Shown: positions 8,838 through 17,559 of the stretch, one piece after another
Position numbering within the stretch: the first letter of the stretch is position 1
Layout of the letters: every line of letters begins with the position of its first letter
Assembly: GCA_945787335.1 (NCBI GenBank)
Contig: CALZHR010000041.1
Location: forward strand, 32,907-96,906
Direction: 5' to 3'
DNA from: an uncultured Desulfuromonadales bacterium
GTDB lineage: Bacteria; Desulfobacterota; Desulfuromonadia; Desulfuromonadales; Geopsychrobacteraceae
Length of the DNA: 64,000 nucleotides
Notes under the pieces: generated by a model
Databases searched by the model: none
Seen by the model: only the letters and a program-made list of their open reading frames with translations
What the model was told of the DNA's origin: nothing
Position numbers and translations under genes: made by a program

Positions 8838-10175
8838 TTATAGCCCGGCCGGCAGGGGCCAGTCGCTTTCGTAGCCGGGGGGATAGAAGTTCTCCCGGGT
8901 GCGGTTGAAGTACCCGTACTGCAGGCGCGGGACCTCCCGTTTCAGCCGGTCGAGCATCCGTTTCATGCCACTGCCGTGCCCCTCGGCGCCCAGGCTGTTC
9001 CAGTAGAGCAGCGGGTCGATACTCAAGTTGCGCATCTGGATCAGATCGACGCCGGCCGACTCGATCAGCTGCAGCAGCGCCTCGATCTCGTCCTCGCGGT
9101 CGTTGATGCCGGGAAAGACCAGGTAGTTGAGCATGGTGAACAGTCCGTTGCGCTTGGCGCGGTGCACCGCGTCGACGACGTCGGCCAGGCGATAGCCCTG
9201 CGGGCGGTAGTACGCGTTATAGAAACGCTCCTGCACCGAGTTCAGGGAGACGCGGATCGAGTCGATGCCGGCTTCGGCCAGGCGGTCGATCGCCTCCGGC
9301 AGCGAGGCGTTGGAGTTGAAGTTGATCGTGCCGCGGTCGGTCTGGCGGCGCATCTCCCGCACCGCCGCGCAGATGGTGTCGGCCTGCAGGATCGGATCCC
9401 CCTCGCACCCCTGGCCGAAGGAGACAATGGCGTTCTCGGCGCTCTGCAGGTGCGGCACAGCGACTTCGCACAGCTCCTCCACCGTCGGCACGAAGTTCAG
9501 CCGCTCCTGGCTGGAAGGGCAGCAGTCGGGGGCTTCCTGCAGGGAGATGCAGCCGACGCAGCGGGCGTTGCAGGTTGGTGAGCAGGGCAGCGGTGCTTCC
9601 CAGCGACCGAAGAACAGGTTTTTCGCGGCGAAGCAGTGGTAATCGAGGGCGCAGCGGGAGAGCTGTTCGATCAGCCGGTTGTCCGGCTGTGCGGCGATCC
9701 GTTTGCGCACCAGCGGCTCCAGCTTGCGGTCATCGAAGTGCTCCGGCTGCCACTGCCGGTTGCGATCGACCCGCACCGCGGCCACGTAAAACCGCTCTTC
9801 TTCGACGCACCAGCCGACCGCGGTGTACGACCAGAGGGTCAGGTTGACATCCTTCTGCGTGTAGGCGGCGGCCGGTAGCAGGGTGCGGGTGAATGCCGGT
9901 GTGACAAAGGCCGATACCGCCTGGATTTTTCCGCCTCCCCAGCTGCGCGGCAGATGTTCGGCGACGATCTGCTTGCCGCTGCGGCGGTCGATGCCGATCG
10001 GCGGCGTTCCCGGAATGGTGAACAGCCGGCTGCCTTCCGGCAGCGGGATCAGTTCGTCGGCTTCGGGCCGCCTGATCTGCATGCCGTTCATACCGGCCAG
10101 CAGCAGGTCGGGGTGTTCGAAGACCTCGCCGGTCTCGTCCGCGACCACGGCGAGGATGGTTTTGCGCTTGCTCAT
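8838..10175 (-). CDS. Radical SAM protein of unknown specificity
   Basis: About 445 residues. The radical SAM cluster motif C-x3-C-x2-C is CNARCVGC, preceded by another Cys (PCSPTCNARC) and followed by a CC pair (APDCCP), with FGQGCEGDPIL and GIDSIRVSLNS supplying the SAM-site GxG-like and strand-4 features. The first ~150 residues are a non-catalytic extension not recognised here. ATG at 10175 is preferred over in-frame starts up to 10205 because AAGGAAC lies 6 nt upstream of it. It is divergent from the other radical SAM gene at 10270. The substrate is unknown; the C-terminal part has no obvious SPASM Cys set. Confidence 0.82.
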   Translation of the reverse strand: MSKRKTILAVVADETGEVFEHPDLLLAGMNGMQIRRPEADELIPLPEGSRLFTIPGTPPIGIDRRSGKQIVAEHLPRSWGGGKIQAVSAFVTPAFTRTLLPAAAYTQKDVNLTLWSYTAVGWCVEEERFYVAAVRVDRNRQWQPEHFDDRKLEPLVRKRIAAQPDNRLIEQLSRCALDYHCFAAKNLFFGRWEAPLPCSPTCNARCVGCISLQEAPDCCPSSQERLNFVPTVEELCEVAVPHLQSAENAIVSFGQGCEGDPILQADTICAAVREMRRQTDRGTINFNSNASLPEAIDRLAEAGIDSIRVSLNSVQERFYNAYYRPQGYRLADVVDAVHRAKRNGLFTMLNYLVFPGINDREDEIEALLQLIESAGVDLIQMRNLSIDPLLYWNSLGAEGHGSGMKRMLDRLKREVPRLQYGYFNRTRENFYPPGYESDWPLPAGL

Positions 10176-10235
10176 CGGTTGTTCCTTTCGTTGCCGGCGG
10201 AGCATAGCACAGTTGCTTTTGCGGCGACAATTTCA

Positions 10236-10263
10236 TTGACAAGCTCCGGCCGCACGCTATCCT
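10236..10263 (+). promoter_or_regulatory. Predicted sigma-70 promoter placing the transcript start at the ATG
   Basis: TTGACA (10236-10241), 16-bp spacer, TATCCT (10258-10263). The expected transcription start, about 7 nt after the -10, falls on the ATG at 10270. No Shine-Dalgarno sequence lies before that ATG, so a leaderless mRNA is possible. Confidence 0.45.
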
Positions 10264-10269
10264 GCGGCC

Positions 10270-11949
10270 ATGCGCACCCTGCTGACCACCCTGCATAGCA
10301 AGTATGTCCACGCCAGCCTGGCGCTCCCCTGTCTGGCGGCTTTCTGCGGTGATGATTGCGGCGAACTGCTGATCCGTGAATACACGGTCCACGAGCCGAA
10401 GGAATCGCTGCTGGCGCAAATTATCAGCATTCAGCCGGATGTGGTGGCGTTTTCGGTCTATCTCTGGAACCGCACCGCGACCCTGGAACTGGTTGACTGC
10501 CTGAAGCGGATTGCGCCCGATCTGCGGATTGTGCTCGGCGGCCCGGAAATTTCCTTCGAGGGGGCGGATTTTTTTCTTCGCTATCCGGTCGATGCGCTGA
10601 TCTGCGGCGAGGGAGAGCTGCCGATGAAGCAGCTGCTCTCGGCCTGGCGGGCCGGCCGGCAGCCGGAACCCTGCCCCGGGCTGCGCACCCTGTTGGCGCC
10701 GGCCGAGAACGGGCAGAGCCAGCTGGCCGAGCTGGATTTGCTGCCGTCCCCCTTTGCCGCCGGCCTGGTCGATCTGTCGCGCACCCTGGTCTATTACGAA
10801 TCGAGCCGCGGCTGCCCCTACAACTGCAGCTTCTGTATGAGTTCGCTGGACGATCAGGTCCGCTCATTTTCGCTGCCGCGGATCCAGGCCGATCTGCTCT
10901 ATCTCATGGAACGGGGGGTGGCGCAGATCAAGTTCGTCGATCGCACCTTCAACTACCACAGCGAACGCAGCCGAGAGATCTTCAGGTTTATTCTGCGGCA
11001 TAACCGGTCGAGCCGCTTCCACTTCGAAATCGGAGCCCACCTGCTCGACGAGGAGCTCCTGCAGCTGCTGCAGCAGGTGCCCGAAGGGATTTTTCAGTTC
11101 GAAATCGGCGTTCAGTCGACGCTGCCGGAAACCCTGGCGCGGATCGACCGAGCCGCCTCGTTGGAAAAGCTCGCTGCCAATGTCCGGCGCCTGCGTGAGA
11201 TCGGCAACATCCATCTGCACCTCGATCTGATCGCTGGACTGCCGGGGGACGATTTCGAGCAGTTCCTGCGCTCTCTCGACTGGGTGGCCGAACTGAAGCC
11301 CCACCATCTGCAGATCGAGCCGGTCAAGCTGCTGCCCGGTTCGCCGCTGCGTGCGCAGGCGGCAGATCTTAAGCTGCGCTTCGATCCCAATCCTCCCTAC
11401 GCCGTTCTTCGTTCACCTGACCTCAGTTACTTTGAGCTTGAGAGGTTGCGCGGCATTGGCCGGCTGCTTGACCTGCTGGTCAACAGTGGCCGCTTTGTTC
11501 GCCTGTTGGTCGAATTTGAGAAACCGTTCGGCTCTCTGTCGCAGGGCCTTCTGAATCTGGATGAATACTGGCGGGAGGAAGGGTTGTATGTGCGGAGCAT
11601 CTCGCAACCTGAGCTTTTTGCGCAGCTCTATGCCTATCTGCAAAAACAGTTCTCCCCGGCGGAGCTGCCCCGCCTGCGTGATGCGCTGGCCAGGGACTTC
11701 GCCCATCAGGAGCGGGTCGTCAAGGGGCGGACGCCGGAGTTTTTCAACACAGATCTCAGCGACGAAGAGCAGCAACAGGTTCGGGCGCGGGTCAAGACGG
11801 CAATATCTGACCTCCCTCGTGAGGGAAAGGTTCAGTATTTTGCCGCAGTGTTTGAGTGTCTGGGCGGGATTTCTGAACGCAAGGTGCTGATCTTTCTTTA
11901 CCTGACGCGCAGCGGCGGCGGGCAACAGGTCAGAGAGATCGCCCTGTAA
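10270..11949 (+). CDS. B12-binding-domain radical SAM protein (DUF4080 family)
   Basis: 559 residues. An N-terminal Rossmann-like cobalamin-binding region (about 1-130, including VVAFSVYLWNRTATLELV and RIVLGGPEISFE) is followed by a radical SAM core with SSRGCPYNCSFCMSS (C-x3-C-x2-C) near residue 180, the LDLIAGLPGDD motif, and a C-terminal DUF4080-like region from about 400. Such proteins usually carry out methyl transfer or ring rearrangement with adenosyl radicals; the substrate is unknown. It ends 4 nt before a strong bidirectional terminator, so it is probably monocistronic. Confidence 0.88.
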   Translation: MRTLLTTLHSKYVHASLALPCLAAFCGDDCGELLIREYTVHEPKESLLAQIISIQPDVVAFSVYLWNRTATLELVDCLKRIAPDLRIVLGGPEISFEGADFFLRYPVDALICGEGELPMKQLLSAWRAGRQPEPCPGLRTLLAPAENGQSQLAELDLLPSPFAAGLVDLSRTLVYYESSRGCPYNCSFCMSSLDDQVRSFSLPRIQADLLYLMERGVAQIKFVDRTFNYHSERSREIFRFILRHNRSSRFHFEIGAHLLDEELLQLLQQVPEGIFQFEIGVQSTLPETLARIDRAASLEKLAANVRRLREIGNIHLHLDLIAGLPGDDFEQFLRSLDWVAELKPHHLQIEPVKLLPGSPLRAQAADLKLRFDPNPPYAVLRSPDLSYFELERLRGIGRLLDLLVNSGRFVRLLVEFEKPFGSLSQGLLNLDEYWREEGLYVRSISQPELFAQLYAYLQKQFSPAELPRLRDALARDFAHQERVVKGRTPEFFNTDLSDEEQQQVRARVKTAISDLPREGKVQYFAAVFECLGGISERKVLIFLYLTRSGGGQQVREIAL

Positions 11950-11952
11950 GCC

Positions 11953-11992
11953 GCAGCAAAAAGGCCGGGAACCCTCCCGGCCTTTTTGCTGC
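11953..11992. terminator. Bidirectional terminator between convergent genes
   Basis: A perfect 18-bp inverted repeat (11953-11970 with 11975-11992) has a GC-rich core GGCCGGGA/TCCCGGCC and TTTTT on both sides of the core. It serves the DUF4080 gene (+) and the OmpA-like gene (-). Confidence 0.9.
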
Positions 11993-12009
11993 GTTTCTTC
12001 GATTGACTC

Positions 12010-13200
12010 TTATTCGGTTGCGCCGCAGGCGACTTCGACCCGGCGGTTTTCGGCCCGGCCTTCATTGGTCGTGTTGTCGGCGATCGGCTGGCTTTCGCCG
12101 AAGCCCCGCGCGGTGAGGCGGGAGGCGGCGATGTCGAATTGGTCGACCAGCGATTTCACGACGGCCGTGGCACGACGTTCCGACAGTTTCTGATTGTAGT
12201 CCGCCGAGCCCTGGCTGTCGGTATGCCCGTCGATATAGACGAGGTTGCCGGGGAACTGATTGATGCATTTTGCCGCCTTGGCGATCTCGCCGAGATACTG
12301 CTCGCCGATGAGGTTGCTGTCCGGGCGGAAGTTGATCCGCAGGGTCAGCTTGCTCGGGCAGCCGTTCTCATCGACAGAGACCCCTGCTGCGGTGGCCGGA
12401 CAGCTGTCGCGATAATCGAAGACGCCGTCGCCGTCGCTGTCCAGCGGACAGCCGGAGGTGTCAACCGACGCGCCCCGGGGGGTGTCCGGGCACTGGTCGA
12501 GGTAATCGGCTATGCCATCGCCATCAGTGTCGATGGGGCAGCCGATCGAGTTGACCGGAGCGCCTGCGGGGGTCCCAGGACAGCGGTCCATGTCGTCGTT
12601 GATGCCGTCGCCATCGCTGTCCAGCGGCGTTGGCTCGCCCGCCGGGGGGGTGGCAACCGGTTCCGGTGCGGCTTCAGGAGTGCCGAACTGAATCAGCAGG
12701 CCGGCCGAATAGAGCAGGTTGTTTTCCGGCTCCGGGAAGTCGAGCAGGTGGCGGACATCGGCGCGCAGGGCCACCCATTGGTCGAGAAAGTATTTGATTC
12801 CGAAACCATAATTGGCCATGAAGTGATGGCTCGATTTGCCGGATTTCGGGTTGCTGTGAATACCGCCGAAGCCGACCCCGAAATAGGGCACCAGGTTCTG
12901 CTCAGGCATGAAATGGTAGAGAGCGTCGAGCCGGTAGGTTCTGACTTTGCTGCCACTGGCGGCGGCAGTATCGCCATTGGCGTCAGCTTGCGTGTAGACA
13001 GCTTCCAGGGCGGCAATTTTGCTCAGGTTGTAGCCGAGCCCGATGCTGGCCATCATGGCATCTTTGAGGGGCTGGTCAGCGTCAAAGATCTGTCCGCCGA
13101 CCATCGGTGACAGGGTGAAACTGTTCGGAGTGATTCCCGCCCAGGCCGGGGCGCAGAGAACACCCAGGAATGCAGCCAGGATCAGCAGTTTGTTCAGCAT
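12010..13200 (-). CDS. OmpA family outer-membrane protein with calcium-binding repeats
   Basis: 396 residues. A signal peptide (MLNKLLILAAFLGVLCAPAWA) is followed by an eight-stranded-barrel-like domain to about residue 185, a proline-rich linker, three acidic TSP3-type repeats (for example DSDGDGINDDMDRCP, DTDGDGIADYLDQCP) and a C-terminal OmpA peptidoglycan-binding domain (YIDGHTDSQGSADYNQKLSERR). It probably anchors the outer membrane to peptidoglycan, with the repeats binding Ca2+ in the periplasm. It is a single gene with its own terminator at 11953-11992 and an AGGAGGAGA ribosome binding site just upstream of the ATG at 13200. Confidence 0.92.
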   Translation of the reverse strand: MLNKLLILAAFLGVLCAPAWAGITPNSFTLSPMVGGQIFDADQPLKDAMMASIGLGYNLSKIAALEAVYTQADANGDTAAASGSKVRTYRLDALYHFMPEQNLVPYFGVGFGGIHSNPKSGKSSHHFMANYGFGIKYFLDQWVALRADVRHLLDFPEPENNLLYSAGLLIQFGTPEAAPEPVATPPAGEPTPLDSDGDGINDDMDRCPGTPAGAPVNSIGCPIDTDGDGIADYLDQCPDTPRGASVDTSGCPLDSDGDGVFDYRDSCPATAAGVSVDENGCPSKLTLRINFRPDSNLIGEQYLGEIAKAAKCINQFPGNLVYIDGHTDSQGSADYNQKLSERRATAVVKSLVDQFDIAASRLTARGFGESQPIADNTTNEGRAENRRVEVACGATE

Positions 13201-13320
13201 TATTCTCCTCCTGTAGATAGCAGATTTGCCAGACTGTCTGAAGCAAGCTTAACCGGCTAACTTTACACAAATTATTGTCATATGTCTGCAGAACAGGCCG
13301 GATCTGGGATTAAATCTCTT

Positions 13321-14988
13321 TTACGTGGCGCTCAGTTGCAGCCAGCTTGATTGATAAGACTCCGGCTCGGCACGATAGGCGGTCAGCTCTTCGAACCAGC
13401 ATTCCAGGCAGAACTGGCTGAAAAATTCACAGCCGGGGCAGAGGGAGTCAACCAGCTGGTGCACATCCTGGTGAAAGCCTGGCTGAAGATCGTCGGTCTG
13501 CAGGCTTTTTTCACAGAGTTCCGGTAACAGGTCAATTGTGAGCGGAGCCGGTGCAAACGGCCTGCCGAGCAGCTGGTTGGCGATGGCGGTCAGGAACAGG
13601 CTGGTCAGCGAGAGTTCCGCTCCGGCAAACTCGTCTTCCTCCGGCAGGTCGAAGGGGAGTTGCCGCGTGAAGAGGTCTTGCAGTTGCCGAATCTGCGCCA
13701 GGCGCCGGTCGACCAGGGCAAGGTCGCTGAGCGTAGAGATTTCCTGCAGCTGGCTCGGCCTGTCGTCACGGGCTTCCTGGTAGAGATAGGGCGGCTTTTG
13801 CCGCAGCGAATCGATAAACAGCTGTTCCGGGTAATCAAGGAGCTTGCCGATCGGCCCGGCGGCGAGCTGTTCGGCCTCGATTTGGCGCTTGCGCAGCAGG
13901 CTGTAGCCGTATTGGTAAAGTCGCTGCAGATAGGTGGTCTTGAAGATCTGTTCCGCTTTGGGCAGGTCTTTGCCGGCCAACGCCTCCAGGGCCAGATTGA
14001 GGGTCCGGTACAGCGATTGGAGCGCTGCGGAAATCGCCTCGGCGGAGGAGATATCAACCTGATCGGCGCTCATTTTGCGATTGGCCAGCATGCTCAGTTC
14101 GACCGCCAGGGAATGATTGATGCTGGTTGAGAGCACCTCTTCCAGCAGGTTTTCCGGCGTGGCCTGGGCCAGCAGCGCGCCCGGATGCTGCATATCATCG
14201 GCTTCGAGGCGGAAATCCTCTTTGCCGCCGGGTGTAAAGGTCTGCGGATCCAGATAGCTGTAGAGGGCTCTTGCTTCAGCCGCCGGAATGATACCGAGAT
14301 CGAGCAGGCGGTTGTTCCGCCCCTGGTAGACCTCTTCTTCAAGGACCGAGATTATTTCGCTGCGGATCATTTCCATCAGCAGCAGATAGCATTCCTGCTC
14401 CTGCTGCATCAGGATCTGCAGCAGCGCGCCGATGATTTTGGCCGCGTCCTCGCTGGCGTATTCGACATCGTAGAGGGCTTCGAGGCGACGGGCATTCTCC
14501 GCCTCATCGTCGTCGTAGGCCTCAAGTCCGCGGATGATGCGCAGGTGTTTTTTCAGAAACAGCACCAGCAGCTCTGGTTCGATCTCTCTGGCCAGCTGGC
14601 AGACCTTCTCCGGGCCGGTCGCCAGGAGCAGCTCCAGCCAGTGCAGGGAGAGGACCGGGCTGAGACTGTCATCGTTCCAGCAGTCGAGATCGAGCAGCGT
14701 GGTCGTCTGCTCGGCGCTGGCGAGCATCAGCAGCTCGCTCGAATACTCAGGTCCCAGCTGGTTGACGGTCAGGTACAGCTCCTGCGGGTGCAGCTGCGGG
14801 ACCAGCTGTTCGGCATCGACGGCGTTGAGCAGCAGGTCGTATTTCTGCTTGCCCTGGGCCTGATGGATAATTTCCAGCCGTTCTGAGGAACTTAACGCAT
14901 TAAATTCTTTGAGCGAAAGTTTGCGTCCCTGGCGGTGCAGGGTAAGGTGACCGACCCGACGTTCTGGCGGTAGATTGATGCTGGCCAT
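13321..14988 (-). CDS. DUF6178 family protein
   Basis: 555 residues from ATG at 14988, chosen because AGGAGA lies 10 nt upstream; an in-frame ATG at 15015 lacks such a site. The text (SLKEFNALSSSERLEIIHQA, LYLTVNQLGPEYSSELL, long Leu/Glu-rich helices) matches the deltaproteobacterial family labelled DUF6178, which I know only as conserved and uncharacterised. There is no signal peptide or membrane segment, and it is likely all-alpha and cytoplasmic. A Cys group near the C-terminus (CPGCEFFSQFCLECW, about residue 525) could bind a metal. It is transcribed away from the histidine kinase gene. Confidence 0.75.
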   Translation of the reverse strand: MASINLPPERRVGHLTLHRQGRKLSLKEFNALSSSERLEIIHQAQGKQKYDLLLNAVDAEQLVPQLHPQELYLTVNQLGPEYSSELLMLASAEQTTTLLDLDCWNDDSLSPVLSLHWLELLLATGPEKVCQLAREIEPELLVLFLKKHLRIIRGLEAYDDDEAENARRLEALYDVEYASEDAAKIIGALLQILMQQEQECYLLLMEMIRSEIISVLEEEVYQGRNNRLLDLGIIPAAEARALYSYLDPQTFTPGGKEDFRLEADDMQHPGALLAQATPENLLEEVLSTSINHSLAVELSMLANRKMSADQVDISSAEAISAALQSLYRTLNLALEALAGKDLPKAEQIFKTTYLQRLYQYGYSLLRKRQIEAEQLAAGPIGKLLDYPEQLFIDSLRQKPPYLYQEARDDRPSQLQEISTLSDLALVDRRLAQIRQLQDLFTRQLPFDLPEEDEFAGAELSLTSLFLTAIANQLLGRPFAPAPLTIDLLPELCEKSLQTDDLQPGFHQDVHQLVDSLCPGCEFFSQFCLECWFEELTAYRAEPESYQSSWLQLSAT

Positions 14989-15162
14989 GCTGTTTGTTCT
15001 CCTGATGCCGTCCAAGCTACTTTTTCAAACGGACGCTACTCTAAAGCAGGTGAATCATTTTCGCAATGCTTCATTGCCATAATTGTCGAATTATCAACCT
15101 TTTACTTCAATTTGCTGGAGTAAATTGCTAATCTGATACGTCAATTTCGGCAAGGAATTTTA

Positions 15163-17559
15163 GTGGTGCAGAATTTTTTACCAAATGCGTCGGTGCGCAA
15201 CAAGCTGACCCTGGTCATCATGGCCTGCAGCCTGTTTATTCTGCTGCTGGTCAGCGGCACCTATGTTGCGGTTGAGATTCACACCACCCGCACGGCCCTG
15301 GTGCGTGAAACCGCAACGCTGGCTGGTTCGCTTGCGGAGAACTGTCGCCAGCTGCTGTTACTCAATAAGTATACCGAGGCGGAGCAGGTTCTGGCTTCCC
15401 TCAAGCTGCAGCCGAATATACATGCCGCCTACCTGTTCGATGACAGTGGCAAACCGGTCGCTGAATACCTTTCCTCGCTCAATTCGCATTTCCTGCTCGA
15501 ACAGATCGAGAACGATTTTGTCGATCAGAACCGCGCCTACTGGTCTGGTGCGACGAACCAGAACCTCTTGTTCGACTGGCAGCACCTGGGACTTTTTCTG
15601 CCGGTTTTGCAGGGGGAGCAATATCTGGGCAGCCTTTATCTGCTTTCAGACATGCAGGGCCTATATGGGCGGCTGAGCGGTGTTGGTGTCGGGGTGCTGC
15701 TGGCACTTGGTCTGTTGCTGCTGCTGTCCTGGCTGTTGAGCGGACAGTTGCAGAAGCCGGTCTTGACGCCACTGCTCTCCCTGGTCGGTACCATGGGGCT
15801 CATCTCGACGCAAAAGGACTATTCCCTGCGGGCGCAGAAGCGGGGCCGGGATGAAATCGGCCTGCTGGTGGATGGCTTTAACCAGATGCTTGACGAGATA
15901 GAACAGCACCGCCGGCAACTCGAAGAGCATCAGGATTCCCTGGAAAAGACCGTTCTACAGCGAACCAGTGAGTTGCGTCAGACCGTTGCGCAGCTGGACC
16001 AGGCCAGGCAGCAGGCAGAAGCGGCCAGCGAAGCGAAATCACAGTTCCTGGCCAACATGACCCATGAATTGCGCACCCCTCTGATCGGCGTGCTCGGGAT
16101 GAATGAGCTGTTATTCCGCACCGCCATGTCGGAGCAGCAGGAGATGTTGGCCAAGACCGTCCAGAAATCGGGGGAGGATCTGCTGCGGCTGATCAACGAT
16201 GTCCTCGACTTCTCCCGCATCGAGGCGGGCAAGCTGCGGCTTGAAACGGAAGAGGTCAAGCTGTATCAGGTGCTGGAGGATGCCGTCAACCTGCTCTGGC
16301 CAAGGGCGCACGAGAAGGGCCTGAAGCTTACAGCGGATATTCCGCTGCAAACCGCCTGGACAGTACGTGGCGATGAAAAACGCCTGCAGCAGATCATCAT
16401 CAACCTGCTTGGCAATGCCATCAAATTCACGGCGGCTGGTGAAGTGCGGGTCCGGCTTCGGCTGTTGTCGCAGCAGGATCATCAGGGGCGGTTCCGTATT
16501 GAGGTGGAGGATACCGGGATCGGGATGGATGCTGCCGCTCAGCGGCAGATTTTCTCCGCTTTTTATCAGGCGGACGGCACGACGACCCGAGAGTATGGCG
16601 GCACCGGGCTGGGACTGGGGATTGTCCGGCAGCTGGTCGAGCTGATGCAGGGCGAGATTGTGCTGGAGAGCGCGCCGCAGCAAGGCAGCTGTTTTCAGGT
16701 GCAACTCAAACTGCCGCTGGTTGCCCCGGGCGATTTCAGCCTGCCGGCTCAGTTGCGGCAACAGAAGGTTTTGATCCAGGAAGATGACCCCGTCACTCGC
16801 CAGTTGCTGCTGCAGCGGTTGACAGATCTCAGTTTGCGGCCGGTCGAATCTGTGTCGAGCCACGACGCCTGGTATCAGTTGACGGCGGCCCAACGCAGCG
16901 GCCACCCCTTTGCCATGATGATCCTCTCGGCTGACGCCTGCCTGCCGGATGGTCAGCGGTTGCTGGAGGCGGTTCGCGGACACGAGACGGCCAGCAACCT
17001 GCGGCGGATTCTGTTGCTCTCCAGTCAGGCGGAATCGGTTCATCCGCTTGCCCAGGAGACGCGCCTCTATCGGCCGTTGGGTTGGGCGAAGCTAACCGAA
17101 GCTTTGAATAAATCCTGGCATGAACTGCATCTGGTCCAGGTTCCCACGGCGAGCGATAAGCCGGCGACGAAAAAGGCCAGGGCGGATCAATCGACAAAAT
17201 CGCTGGCGCTGGTTGGTGTCGGCGTCGCCAGCCGTGAGTTGATTCGGATGGCTCTGCGGAGCTCGGAGTATGCCGTTGAGGTGGTCGCTTCACTGGAACA
17301 GTTGATCGAAGAACAGACCGATCGCCGCTATTCAGCTGTGGTGCTTGATCTGGCGGCGATCGAACTGGACAAGCTTGCCCGGTTACTCAAGGTGCAGCCG
17401 CTGAGCAACCTGATCCTGCTGCACCAGGCTGATGATCAGGTCGAACTGTTGCGGCCGTTGGTCGCGGGTCTGCTGGAAAAACCGTTTCATTCCAAAGCAC
17501 TGCTGGAACTTCTGGCACAGCGGGCCGAGGTTCAGACGGTCGGACAGGAGGGGATATGA
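15163..17559 (+). CDS. Hybrid sensor histidine kinase with two C-terminal receiver-like domains
   Basis: 798 residues from GTG at 15163. Order: membrane segment (about 16-38), periplasmic sensor (about 40-165), second membrane segment (about 170-190), HAMP, coiled coil, HisKA with H301 in ANMTHELRTP, HATPase_c (N-box LLGNAIKFT, G1 VEDTGIGM, G2 GGTGLGLGIV), then two receiver-like domains. The first retains an acidic pair (QEDDP) and a probable phosphoacceptor Asp (ADACLPDG) but has RP where the conserved Lys-Pro is expected. The second has VVLDL and EKPF but no acidic pocket. The stop overlaps the start of the LVIVD beta-propeller gene, so the two are coupled. No separate output regulator is adjacent. 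Confidence 0.9.
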   Translation: MVQNFLPNASVRNKLTLVIMACSLFILLLVSGTYVAVEIHTTRTALVRETATLAGSLAENCRQLLLLNKYTEAEQVLASLKLQPNIHAAYLFDDSGKPVAEYLSSLNSHFLLEQIENDFVDQNRAYWSGATNQNLLFDWQHLGLFLPVLQGEQYLGSLYLLSDMQGLYGRLSGVGVGVLLALGLLLLLSWLLSGQLQKPVLTPLLSLVGTMGLISTQKDYSLRAQKRGRDEIGLLVDGFNQMLDEIEQHRRQLEEHQDSLEKTVLQRTSELRQTVAQLDQARQQAEAASEAKSQFLANMTHELRTPLIGVLGMNELLFRTAMSEQQEMLAKTVQKSGEDLLRLINDVLDFSRIEAGKLRLETEEVKLYQVLEDAVNLLWPRAHEKGLKLTADIPLQTAWTVRGDEKRLQQIIINLLGNAIKFTAAGEVRVRLRLLSQQDHQGRFRIEVEDTGIGMDAAAQRQIFSAFYQADGTTTREYGGTGLGLGIVRQLVELMQGEIVLESAPQQGSCFQVQLKLPLVAPGDFSLPAQLRQQKVLIQEDDPVTRQLLLQRLTDLSLRPVESVSSHDAWYQLTAAQRSGHPFAMMILSADACLPDGQRLLEAVRGHETASNLRRILLLSSQAESVHPLAQETRLYRPLGWAKLTEALNKSWHELHLVQVPTASDKPATKKARADQSTKSLALVGVGVASRELIRMALRSSEYAVEVVASLEQLIEEQTDRRYSAVVLDLAAIELDKLARLLKVQPLSNLILLHQADDQVELLRPLVAGLLEKPFHSKALLELLAQRAEVQTVGQEGI

